This document shows, one piece after another, positions 10,501 through 20,205 of a stretch of DNA of 64,000 nucleotides. The translations under genes were made by a program, and so were the position numbers. This DNA is from Luidia sarsii (taxonomy: Eukaryota > Echinodermata > Asteroidea > Paxillosida > Luidiidae), in NCBI GenBank assembly GCA_949987565.1, contig OX465107.1, forward strand, positions 24,215,367 to 24,279,366, in the 5' to 3' direction. The stretch's first letter is position 1, and each line of letters starts with the position of its first letter. Under the pieces are notes generated by a model, which did not search any database, was not told the DNA's origin, and saw nothing but the letters and a program-made list of their open reading frames with translations.

Positions 10501-12187
10501 GCAGCACCTCAAAGTCCAGCAGCTTCTTGCCGCCTTGGTCGTAATTGTAGTACGCCGCTACCTGCCGGTCAAAACGAATACCTAGGCCGTTTACGAAATG
10601 CCAAGGCTTAGGCTCGGGCTTAGACTTCGGTCATATCTATCTTACTTGTTATAATATCAAGGGCATCTAAAAACAAGCGTTTGGCCCCAGTTTCTTTGGG
10701 AATAACTTGCACCTATCAAGCCAACAAACCTACAAATTCGGAAACAAACCACCTGGATTTTCAGGTTCTGTCAGACGGAGACGAAGCCTGAGCCCGAGCC
10801 TAAGGCTTCATCTCGTTAACGGCCCTAGTATGCAGTAACAAAATGTTCACGAGGCGGAGCTGAGTAGACGAAAACGAAGCTAAAGGCCGCCGCACGCGAG
10901 AGCTATCTGCTGAGCAAACATTCTCTCGAGGTCGTTAGCTCAGCACGTAGCTCAACGTGTGCGCTGAACTTTTGGTGAGATTTCTGCCTCAAGAGGCCGT
11001 GAGACCAATATCTATCCTGTTTGATTTTGTTCGCCTCTCGGGGATGAAAACTCATCTTGTGCGGCGACTTGAGCTACGTGCTGAGCACAAAAAACATAGC
11101 AACTGGCCAATGAAAGCGCACGCCCTATTCACGTGGTCGCCAAAATCAAACAGGATAGATATTGGTCTCACGGCCTCTTGAGGCAGAAATCTCAGCAAAA
11201 GTTCAGCGCACACGGTGAGCTTTTTGCTCAGCAGATAGCTCTCATGTGCGGCGGCCTTTATAGACAAGATAAGCTCTGCACGAACGACAATGTGATGTCA
11301 GTGATGAATGGTTTCTGCTTGAAGCGATGACTCCTGTCCAATCACTTCCTGAACTGTGACTCGTGAGTTTGAGTGATTGCTCGAGTTCACGCAGAGTGAT
11401 TTATTGCTGGACCGTTTTCTCGATAACATGACTTGCATATAATGAGTTGAGCTTATGTGTATTTTGTGTAAAAGAAAAGCTGGTGAATACTAACAGCTCA
11501 CGAGGCTACTTTCCTTACTCTATGTTAATAATTATAATGCAACAACACACAGTAGCCCACAGAAATACATGTAAGTTCCAAGGCCCCCAATGGGCTATAT
11601 GGGTCATAATTATTATGGGTCATATGGGTCATATATTCATTTCTGACGTTAGACCATGGAGCAAGGACTTATTCCTCCATGGTTAGACATACAAATGCAG
11701 GACGAGTTAAAAGACACACTTTTGGCTAGGGTTTTGGGGATGGAGCAGATGATTTGCACAATTAAACGAACATGTAACCTCAACGAGAAACCACGAAGCC
11801 GTTACTAAAGTAAAGGGGATTTGAAAGAATCTCGTGGAATCCCGGTCTGTTTTGCACACACCATGGCCGAGTCAGATTGCATTGGATACTGCTTCGATTT
11901 CACATACATAGGCAAACCCCCCATAGATGTGTGTACTTCTCTCAGCCGCAGCCATAGACTGTCGGGCCCGGCCTTTCGTAGACCCATACCTGTTGCAGTG
12001 TGGGCCATGCCTGCTTGCAGTCGGGGCAGGTCAGGTCGAGGAAGGCCTTCATCTCGACGGGAGAGTCGCACCTGCTCTCCAGGTACTGGAACCCGCGGGG
12101 CGGTCGGCGAGGTATGGGGTCCTGAGCGGCCACCGTAGCCACGACGGCCGCAGTCACCAACAACAGCAACGAAGCATGGCGATCCAT
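7445..12187 (-). CDS. Gene 1: secreted DsbA-like thioredoxin-fold protein, six coding exons
   Basis: Six exons join in phase into a 259-residue protein: 11990-12187, 10457-10561, 9484-9608, 8664-8785, 7831-7946 and 7445-7558. Residues 1-21 look like a signal peptide with an Ala-rich end before QDP. A thioredoxin-type CPDC site is at residues 54-57, an alpha-helical middle follows, and GTPTVFVNG (cis-Pro190) is the usual partner loop of DsbA-type folds. The last exon adds a seven-cysteine tail (Cys228, 235, 244, 245, 251, 257, 259) ending CRC. DsbA-like proteins form or shuffle disulfides, and the signal peptide places this one in the secretory pathway or outside the cell. Every splice phase agrees (0,0,2,1,0), which strongly supports the model. 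The biological substrate is unknown. Assignment to the family rests on motifs and the fold pattern only. Confidence 0.88.
7831..7946 (-). CDS. Gene 1 exon 5: cis-proline loop and C-terminal helix
   Basis: Acceptor CAG before 7946, donor GTAGGT after 7831. It encodes GVSGTPTVFVNGIRVDF and then an LADWRKVIDPLL helix. The T-P pair of GTPTVF is the conserved cis-proline loop facing the active site in thioredoxin-like oxidoreductases. The exon starts in phase 1 (Arg184 is split across the junction). Confidence 0.9.
8409..8649. mobile_element. MITE family A, copy 2, abutting gene 1 exon 4
   Basis: A 241-bp copy beginning TAGGCCGTTTACGAAATG and ending CGGCCCTA. The internal order matches copy 3 at 10583 (AACAAGCGTTTGGCC, then TATCAAGCCAACAAAC, then a CCTGGATT block). 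The right inverted repeat is partly replaced by an A-rich stretch. Its end is 13 bp from the donor GT of gene 1 exon 4, so it sits just inside intron 4. Confidence 0.85.
8664..8785 (-). CDS. Gene 1 exon 4: helical domain
   Basis: Acceptor AG at 8786-8787 and donor GTAAGG after 8664. It starts in phase 2 and ends in phase 1. It encodes the helical stretch MLAEEVFTNTGIPKESIMAG followed by EEAIVMWKYACT, consistent with the all-helical insertion typical of DsbA-like proteins. Confidence 0.88.
9484..9608 (-). CDS. Gene 1 exon 3: helical domain
   Basis: Acceptor CAG before 9608 and donor GTGAGT after 9484. It encodes 41 complete residues including ARNEENPKVYTWFDAIF and HQSEFYNNAIF, amphipathic helices of the DsbA-type insertion. 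It contains one possible N-glycosylation site, NES, late in the exon. Confidence 0.88.
9719..9842. repeat. Hammerhead-like fold-back family, single arm (copy A)
   Basis: One arm of a repeat found about 14 times here. It contains the shared tail TTGCAAACTGCTCACTGACTAA, then GAGGGCCTGACGTTTCGATC, then CTAGCAGGACCTTTCTCAAA. Read on the minus strand the core is GGTCCT-GCT-AGGATC-GAAACGTC. It lies in intron 3 of gene 1. Confidence 0.85.
10457..10561 (-). CDS. Gene 1 exon 2: central beta strand
   Basis: Acceptor AG at 10562-10563, preceded by a T-rich tract; donor GTAAGA after 10457. Phase 0 at both ends. It encodes YYNYDQGGKKLLDFEVLLF, the strand that normally follows the CxxC helix, and ends in PAAW. 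A MITE begins only 22 bp upstream of the exon, so the tract feeding the acceptor is confined to a short unique remnant plus MITE sequence. Confidence 0.88.
10583..10827. mobile_element. MITE family A, copy 3 (most complete)
   Basis: A 245-bp element with inverted ends of about 40 bp: left TAGGCCGTTTACGAAATG through GGCTTAGGCTCGGGCTT, right AAGCCTGAGCCCGAGCCTAA through CGGCCCTA. No open frame. It is the best reference copy for the family and lies in intron 1 of gene 1, beside the exon 2 acceptor. Confidence 0.9.
10881..11260. mobile_element. 380-bp fold-back element with nested inverted repeats
   Basis: Left end TAAAGGCCGCCGCAC and right end GTGCGGCGGCCTTTA are inverted copies. The arms stay complementary for over 110 bp, including CAGCAGATAGCTCTC/GAGAGCTATCTGCTG, CTGCCTCAAGAGGCCGTGAG and AATATCTATCCTGTTTGATT. 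A second, inner inverted pair (GCTCAGCACGTAGCTCAA near 10937 and TTGAGCTACGTGCTGAGC near 11069) makes the hairpin nested. No coding capacity. It lies in intron 1 of gene 1, 54 bp from MITE copy 3. Confidence 0.88.
11653..11683. repeat. Short CCATGG stem-loop
   Basis: ACCATGGAG at 11653-11661 is the inverse of CTCCATGGT at 11675-11683, with a 13-base loop. The same arms make the perfect palindrome at 12369-12392, so this looks like a small dispersed fold-back sequence. Confidence 0.6.
11990..12187 (-). CDS. Gene 1 exon 1: signal peptide and CPDC active site
   Basis: The ATG at 12185-12187 is followed by MDRHASLLLLVTAAVVATVA, a textbook signal peptide, and later LTCPDCKQAW. The donor is GTATGG after 11990. 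An in-frame upstream extension exists but would bury the signal peptide, so this ATG is preferred. A CAG acceptor before 12232, preceded by GTTTGTGTTCAAG, suggests that 12188-12232 is 5' UTR of this exon and that a separate non-coding first exon lies upstream. Confidence 0.88.
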
Positions 12188-12368
12188 AATGGCTGCTCTC
12201 TGTTCGGAGTTCCCTTCAATTTTACCCGACGTCTGCTTGAACACAAACCTATACAATTACAAGCTGTCTCGTGACTCCCGTCACTAATGTAGCATGTACT
12301 GCCTCGTACTCTGTTATCGTGGAGGTAGATTGTACTCACTGATACCATCAGTCAACAAACTATGTTAT

Positions 12369-12392
12369 ACCATGGAGCTATAGCTCCATGGT
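12369..12392. repeat. Perfect 24-bp palindrome
   Basis: ACCATGGAGCTA followed by its exact inverse TAGCTCCATGGT, with no spacer. It lies about 180 bp upstream of the gene 1 ATG. An imperfect relative (CATGGATTATAGCTCCATAG) is at 12684-12703. Confidence 0.8.
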
Positions 12393-12709
12393 TATACTAG
12401 TCGTCCAGCTTTGCTGGAGTAGTTTAAAGGATTAACGGCAAGCAATATAGCAGAGCTGCGGTATTGCCTTGTGGATAATAATACTGTTGCATATCGTGGG
12501 CGCACGTGATAACAACAAGAAGGGTTGTCTAAAAATATGCACTGTCATTTACCGTGACCGCATCCTGGAAATAGGCAGCGGAAGACTGGTGACAACTCTA
12601 GCTTTTGAAGAGAAAAGTTCGACCACCCCCGTCCACGCCTCAGTGAGCCCGGGTGTCAAAGCAAAGTTAAAGCACAGTTACAGCATGGATTATAGCTCCA
12701 TAGTTAAAG

Positions 12710-13630
12710 CACGGCAGAGGGAAGAAGGTTAACGGTACCAACCTAATGAACCTATACATTTTTTTAAGAGCAAATTTATCATTCCCTGCCCACACAGATC
12801 CTATATAGGCCTGTAGAGCTGACACTATTGCAAATAGACTGACAAAACTATCCATGATGAGCCATGATAATATTGTATTATCTACTTCCAATTGGAGGAG
12901 GAAATAAAGTCTGTAAATGCATCGAGGAAGGAGTAACATGGTACATAATGTAATAGGAGAAAGGAATGGACGAACGAACTGCGGATATGTTTTTGTCAGA
13001 CGCCGGCATACTAAACAATGACACACTAGGTTTCATTGTAAGGTCTGCAAGGACGCTTCCATTTTTATCAGTTAAATTGTGTTGGATTTTTTTGTTCAAG
13101 GGCCGCCGTGCTGCAAAATAGAGTCATGACAGGCGGAAGGGAGCCGTCAGTGGTCACAAGCGGAGGCCACCAGGCGACGCTACAAGGTGTAGGGTCTGTT
13201 CTATGCGCAGCGCACTATAAATTCTTAAAGGCTGCATGCCACACGACCACAGAATTCAGGTACCGAGGATCAGGAAGACTTACACCTTTTTTTTTCTAGC
13301 ACGGTCTTGTGATGGGGCAGTTTGTGCCAATGGAATGAATGATGTACGAGTGAATGCGACATAAGATTAAAGAATAATGGGACACTGCACAGGTATACAC
13401 GGGACGGATCGTCTTGCTGAAAGTCTGTGGTGTTTTTCATCACAATCGTTTTAACAGAAACGCAAACTTATAGTGATCGTGAAAAAACGGGCAAATTACT
13501 GTGGAATGGAACGTTTACGTGATTCAGAACTTAACTCGATATGATTGTTCATAGATATGATAAGATTTTGCGTCGAGAAGAATGTTGAGAAGAATTTCAA
13601 CATTTGTTCCTCCTACTCGGCCTATAGGCC
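12710..13630. other. No supportable feature
   Basis: Unique sequence between the gene 1 upstream region and the SINE at 13.64 kb. No exon, repeat shared with the window or RNA gene could be supported. Confidence 0.4.
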
Positions 13631-13635
13631 TATTC

Positions 13636-13769
13636 AAACACTGTATGCTCAGTGCTTTGCCCGATTGCCTGCAGTTAAAAAGAAAGGATATACAGGGAAC
13701 TCGGGTGAGATTCGAACCCACGACTCCTGCTCTCAAAGGCAGACGTCTTAACCACTGGACCACCGAGTT
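13636..13769 (-). mobile_element. tRNA-derived SINE family 2, copy 1
   Basis: On the minus strand, 13769-13698 is a 72-base tRNA-like head: a perfect 7-bp acceptor stem AACTCGG/CCGAGTT, a D arm with GGTCCAGTGGTTAAGAC, an anticodon arm TCTGC/GCAGG and a T arm GTGGG-TTCGAAT-CTCAC. The anticodon loop CTTTGAGA has eight bases, not seven, and resembles glutamine TTG with one extra base. Downstream comes a body ending GGGCAAAGCACTG that is shared with the copy at 22958. The shared body argues for a SINE over a functional tRNA gene. Confidence 0.7.
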
Positions 13770-13774
13770 AGTCG

Positions 13775-16700
13775 ATGTCATGTGGTGGACTCGACCTTTT
13801 TCCATCAGATGATTTCTGGCCTGTATCTCAAGATCATCGATAAAGGGGCATTCGATGCACGCAGCCTTGTAGGATGGGGCGGGGTGTAGAGCTGATGAAA
13901 AAGGACGGAAATGCAAACATGTTTTAACTCGCATTTCTGTAGATCTGTGTATATAGTTCTTCGTTGCTACAAGAGACCTTTCACGAGACACCGCACGAGA
14001 CCTCGTGTGATTCCCGCTAATTCGCATCTCCTTAGTGACGTATATACAAGGGAACAATATGCGCGTTGGTTCCCGCGCCACGTACAGTTTTGTTTATAGC
14101 GAGACAGTGAACGGATTTCTAGTGGAGATGTTGGAAGGCTTTCTCTGAACCAAGGTCTCGGTTCTGAATTCATCTCCTACATCTTTTAGAATAACAAAGA
14201 AACCCACGAATACAGAGACTATTGATAGCACGGAGCTTCGGATAAAATAAACATTATATTGGGTGTCCTATATACTATAGGTACGTCTATATAAATCTGC
14301 GTTGCCTTCGCGTAGTGAAGTCGTGAGACGAGCTATTTTATATCAAGGCGCAAGGTGATTCATATGGCTCCTTACAAGATAGAGTGGAATTTCTCTCCAT
14401 TCTGAGCGGGTTTTTCAAAACTTTTACAGTGTTTGTCATTCATTTTGGGAATTTTCTTTTCTTTTTGGAGTGATTTTCACTCTTTGTGGGAGTGAATTAT
14501 TCAATCTTTTGTATTTAGAGAGTATAGAATAAAACCCACAATTCCAGGAGATCTCTACAGGTAACTTGCGGTCGGCAGTGGCGAACAGGAAGATGATTAA
14601 TTTCTGCAAACAAAACACCTTCAGCAACTAAGAACAACCCAGTTTGTGCCAATTCAGCGATGTAGACATTTAGATTGTGCCAAAGAAAATGAGACGACAG
14701 AGACACATTGGTTAGAACGGAGAGACTGCACCACAAGACACAAAAGGCGTCAGAATGTAATCATATCATATTTATTTAATTTTCTCTGTATTCTGCCATC
14801 CCTGATATCCTAAAACGTGTATCTTACAAGTCATGGGGAGGGACACAAATAAAGAATATGGCGACAGCAGTCGAAACATAATCAGTTAACGGGGGACAAC
14901 AGGGAGACAACTGATGTAATCTTGAACATCTAACGATATGGCATGGGGACAAACCATAGCGTCAACCGTGCACACACGAAACTGGATCATCTTGGCCAAC
15001 AGACAATTTCCTCTGCCTATCAAAAACAAATGAAGGCCTTTTCTTGTTCACGTTCTGTGGAAGAAAATATTGCACTTTGTTGGTGTATTCTTCAAAAAAG
15101 GAAGTCTCTTTGTTTCAAAGTACACTCGGAAAATGCTTACGAAAGTTATCGGGGAAAAGTATACTCGTATTGTCGTAATCAAAGCACGCGATCTCCGTCA
15201 TACAAAATACAAGTAATGCATATAAAAAAGGTTTTCTTCACAATCATTCGGTCAGAATAGCCTCTGTACACATAGAGGGCTATAGGTATTTTGCATACGC
15301 AGTTTGCATTAAAACAGAATCTACAGTCGCACTCACGTATTTTTGGACATTTCTTTCAAATTCTCTCAATACAACTTAAGTACAAAAACCTTGGCATGGT
15401 GAATATACAAAAGTGGCTTACAAAAACAGGGTGGACATGACAGGCATTGGCGTTCCATCACTCTCAGATCTGACGATTGGTACAAAATAAGCTAGACGTC
15501 AAAGATCTTCAGTTTTAATATTAAAAGCACCGCCTGATCTTGCATATTGTGTTTTTTTTGTTTAACATCGCCATGTCCCTTGGATACCGGGGGTGCCACG
15601 CCGCAATCTGCGTCGGGCAGAAAGGGGGACAAGCCTTAAGGAGGCTAGTAAGGAAAATGGGGTAGGGAAATCCCTAAGAACATGTTCAGAGGAAGGGTAC
15701 CCCTCCATTGTCTAGAAAGCCCATCTAGGCAGGAAGCATTGGTTCATCAGATTCGTAAATAAGATTCATGGAGTTTAACATAACATTTCGGGGGGTATTT
15801 TTTCCATCTATATGCCGGAAGGCAAGCGACTACCGTTTACGAGTAGACATAAAATCGAACCAAATTGATCTTTCCAATTCAAGCATGAACTAGGGCATGA
15901 CGCAGGAAGCAATATGCCTATAAAAGTACTCCACAGAGGAACGTAAATATACGAAACAAGTACCTTGCGATGGAGAGAAATAGATCTGCTCAAAATCAGA
16001 TGGAAAACATTGGTTATATCAAAGTAACCCGAAAACCCTTGGCCCCTCATCGTACGCCATAGAGCGCTTTCCCGAAAACAAAATGACTACATTTTACACG
16101 CAGGAAAACTGCAAGTTACGACTTGATTTCTTCAAGCTCCCGTATACTTCTTAGGCGTCCCACCCCTGCTGAGCTCCTCAAAGCAACCGAACACATTGTA
16201 TTCTGCACCGACAATACTGCCGAGTCGCATTACGGGATATATCCATTTGGTCCCTCCCTGATCCTGAATGCAATTTTAGTCTAATTACGTTAGGTCGTCT
16301 CTGTTATCCGTCAAGGTATAGTTAATATGTTTGTTGGCCTCGAACGCCAAAATAAAAAATATACCGGACAAAACTACCATTATTTGTGGGTTCCATAATT
16401 CAGTTATTCTTATAATGCACGATTCTCTCTGCATCGGGCTGCATGCGTGTCGACACGATTTAATAATATGATCAAACCCAAATTACTTCAATATACTATG
16501 TAATGTACAATTAAGTCTGAACACAGCCTCTATACTGGCTGGTGTGGTTTTTTCTGAGCAAAATAGTCGAATTTTTCTACATCTGTACACAGAGTGTTGA
16601 CCTAATGCTAGCTTTATCTCTTGTGACTGCCAAAGGTCGCCGAAGATTGCTACATAGGGGTTTGTACAAGTAACACATTTTTTTTTACAACAAAAATAAC

Positions 16701-17440
16701 TAAAATAAATCAGACGACTGGTGACAAGACCATGACGGTTGGCTCGCCATCGTCTCCAGCCGCGTGTGGACCCTTCAACAGTCCACCTGGTGTGGCCTCC
16801 TCTCAAGCCTAAAAAAAATGGTCGGCCTGGGAGATGTTGAGGTGCGCCCTCTAGCGTCAACGGGCGCCCCACCAAGATAATAATGGGTACATGGCACGGT
16901 GCATAAACCCCACCCATTGGCTGTACACTTCTCTATAATTACACATATCATGGCAAGCTTCATTCTGTATCGACCCCGGTCAAATAAATAAATAAATAAC
17001 ATTGCTCGGTGAGAGACCACGCGATGATAAGAGACGCCATGAGGCCAACGACTTCGCAAATGCGGTGCTTCCAGAAATAATGCTTGCTGGCTGTTCAGAG
17101 GTAGCTGTGAATTTTTGAAACGTCCGGTTGGAAAGTTTCAGATGGATGCGAAATCCCAAGAGAGAATAGTAAACTGACAAAAGGAACAAAAAACAACATT
17201 TTACACATCCCTAGTGTGTATTTAAGGTGACAAGATTATTCATAAAAGTCGGAAAATATACTCGATTCTGCCACTTTTGAAAGAAATGAAAAGCTTCTAT
17301 TTAACACAAGACTACGTACGATAAGACACTAATGTTACACGTGTCTACACAATCTATTGGAGGAGTGAAGGCTGTACATTTGAAATGACTTATTCGAAGA
17401 AGAAGAAAAAAAGGTTGCCGAAGCTTTGGTTTATGTAAGT
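13775..17440. other. No supportable coding sequence
   Basis: AT-rich unique sequence without recognisable exons. A minus-strand AATAAA lies near 14.77 kb, so the stretch could be a long untranslated or non-coding transcript read leftward from the promoter-like island at 17.5 kb. That is a possibility only. A 3-copy TAAA-type run lies near 16.98 kb. Confidence 0.35.
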
Positions 17441-17454
17441 ATTCTGACGTGTGG

Positions 17455-17830
17455 TCACTGACGTGCGCCATTGCAGCGCTGACTGCCTTGCTCATGCGCG
17501 CAACGCTCGTCGCGATTGGTCGAAGATCGGCCAGCAACCGCGCCTGCGCAAAGGCCAATTGAGCGCGTCGTGTGGGAGAGGAGCATTATGGGAGAGAAGC
17601 CAGCGCAGCCAAACAGCGTCAGCATAATGGTCGAATTACACCCACGCGTTCGAGAAGGAAAGGGTTGCGAAAACATGCTTTAGCCTTGCGAAATATCGTA
17701 AACACCTTTCACTGACCGTGCACTTCCGACCATTTTAAAACTGCGAGGCGAATCCGTGACGTCAAACCGAACTTCTTTGCATTAAAGACACTGGGGGTAT
17801 TCATCCGCCTCGTGTCAATGACGTCATAGC
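17455..17830. promoter_or_regulatory. CpG-rich promoter-like island with NRF1-type, CCAAT and CRE motifs
   Basis: This stretch is much richer in CpG than its AT-rich surroundings. It carries NRF1-like TCATGCGCGCA (17492-17502) and CGCCTGCGCA (17541-17550), CCAAT boxes in both directions (17515-17519 and 17555-17559), and two perfect CRE palindromes TGACGTCA at 17757-17764 and 17819-17826. There is no TATA box. Gene 1, whose first coding exon begins just after a plausible acceptor at 12232, is the nearest downstream minus-strand gene. The direction of transcription is not shown by the sequence. Confidence 0.4.
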
Positions 17831-17899
17831 TCGCTGTGATAACATAGTGGGCGTTCGATTAGCACCCTGTGCAGACCCGGGCTAGTGCACCCCCAAACA

Positions 17900-20200
17900 C
17901 CTACTCCAGAAAATAGTTCTATCAAGGCCTCTTTTACAGAAAAAAAAACAAGAATAAGCTATCACCCAGTGACGCAGAACATCATCTGTTAACGTTCACT
18001 CTCGAACCTGTCTTCTGAAGTAACTTCGTCGCTGTCGTCTTTTTTTCCCTCCTGGTTTTGTTATTTCCAAAATCATTCAATGGAGGTCTTAAATATTTAT
18101 GTCATTCCTTCTCGGGAACTCATTGCACATTATATCATTTCGGTACATTCAAATCAAAGCAGCACTTAAGGGTCAACATTGCTGATTGGTTGGTCGATCT
18201 TGACACCCTGAAGAAGTTCCCCTTTCTGATAAACTGGCAAAGGCATTGCTATCAAAAGCAGCACGGCATTCTTTTACTACGGACACAGGTTGGGAGATCT
18301 AACTCATGGAGAAAGCAGAGAGGCTGGATGTTTCCATCAATTCATCAATGACCAAGGAGAGGGTTTAAATCACGATCCAATTTCCTTTGCAAATGAACTC
18401 AAAAATACTGCACAATGCAGTGAAGTGGCGTTTCTCAGTTCCTTCCCTTTTTTGGGTGGGTGGGTGGGTGGATGGGTGACAAACTCTTGACTTGCTAATG
18501 GCAAATGACTAATGTCCACTTCACTAGACGCCTCGTTTTAACCGAGTCCCTTTCCCCCTCCCCCCTCCGGGATTCTTGGCGTCCATCTTGAACAGTCAGC
18601 CACCTGAGGGACCGGCGAGGCGACTGACCACGAGGCCAGAGAAACCCACAGCATTTCGATCTCGTTGGGTTTTTCCATCACCTCCATTACCGCCCGGCAA
18701 AGATGCCTCCACCCCTTAACATTTCAGTGGTCTGGGGTACAGAACACTCAGTGAAAAGGTGGGAGTTTTGGGGTAGTACTTTTCGTGAAGGAATTCGGCA
18801 GAATTTCTGGGGGAACCAGGACGAATGGTCAGTACGGCGGAAATAAAATGGGGAATTCTCAAGGGTATTGAGTGGCGTGAAGGGCAATATTGATCAGCTT
18901 TTTGGCTTGGGAAGACCAAAATTACAAAACTGGGAAGAGTTTGAACCAAAGCGAATAAAGGGGTGTTGAAATAGAATGAGGAGTTCTTGAGGTTGTGTTG
19001 TACAGGTGATATTGGTGTGAAGAAACCAAAGATAATAAAATGTTTTTGAAAACGGCAGGAAATTTCGAATGCGAGCATTTGATGAAAAGGGGAACATATG
19101 TTGCAGCCAAATTGTCATATTGTAAATAATAACTTAAAGCCGGTTGGAGAGACTTCGGAGGTTTTGTGGCAACAACTTCTTCATCTGATACATCTGATGA
19201 CGTAGCTGTTGCCACAAAAGCTTACGCACTCTTCCCCACTGGTTGGGTCTTGATGTGCTATACATAGCTTGGTATTATTCATCAGTTGGACTGATACAGC
19301 TATCTGTATCCACATGCTCTACATAAATGATTGAATGGATGGCAGGGACCTGTGACTTAGTGCCTGCACGTGATGGATGCATGCAGCCAATGAAAACAGA
19401 TGCCTCTTGCATCTCAAGGTGCGAGGATTCACCTTCCAGATGAGCCCCGTATTATCATCTCATCGTTTGTCTTCGACTCAGGAACAAGCATCTATCTGAA
19501 GGGTCTTGTGAGCCCAGAATGCAAAGTATTACAATGCCCGCATTAATCTTCGACAGTGGCTCCTGCACTAGGCATGAACCTTGGAAACTAAGTCTGTGGA
19601 AGTCAAAAGATGCCCCCTTCCCCTCCCCACTGATGATCAAGGAGACAGCATCCGGTTGGGGGCTCAGGATGCGTATCCTAGCAACCAAGGCGCATATTGA
19701 TGAATGATGCTAAGCCAGTTTGCAGAAACCATTGTCAATCTTTCTTTTTTTCTTTTGAACTGATGGACTGTTCCATTTTCAAGAGTTGTTCATTTCTTAA
19801 TGTGATGTGCATTGATAATTGCTTTCAGCCAATCAGCAGTGCTTGTCGGATAACATTGCATCCCACACTACTGGGCGGGAGTCATTTCAAGATAACTTTG
19901 GTCCTAATATTATCAGCAACGGCAGCGATACCTTTGGCCCTAAAAGTGAAAACAAACCAATCTTTGCAGCAATTTAAAAATTATCAGGTCACAAGTCACG
20001 GAAAATAGGCATCTTTCCTGACCTCAAACAATCTTTAAAATAAATATATAAACACAACCCTGGTCAGTAAAAATAATCCTTTTGCTGGGATTCATCCCTA
20101 GATCCACAGCAAAGGTCAAAGTTAAACAAAATATCCGGAACTTGGTGCATTGTGTTTCTCATCGAGACCATTTCGCCCGAAATCTGTGGATGTTCAGAGT
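17900..20200. other. No supportable coding sequence downstream of gene 2
   Basis: Contains no recognisable exon. It may include the 3' UTR of gene 2, whose stop codon is at 20656, but I found no minus-strand AATAAA or ATTAAA here. A 12-bp inverted repeat, TTTTGTGGCAAC at 19162 and GTTGCCACAAAA at 19208, is the only clear structure. Confidence 0.35.
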
Positions 20201-20205
20201 CAAAA

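Noticed and set aside
13698..13769. Functional tRNA-Gln gene
   Set aside because: The anticodon loop has eight bases and a SINE body shared with a second copy follows directly. A SINE is the simpler reading, though an active tRNA is not excluded.
13524..14081. 185-residue minus-strand open frame
   Set aside because: It runs through the tRNA-like SINE head and has no recognisable domain; the frame is fortuitous.
17301..17558. Small minus-strand frame below the CpG island, tested as a possible mitochondrial protein
   Set aside because: The nominal start is not ATG, I recognise no family, and the frame has no support beyond being near promoter-like motifs.
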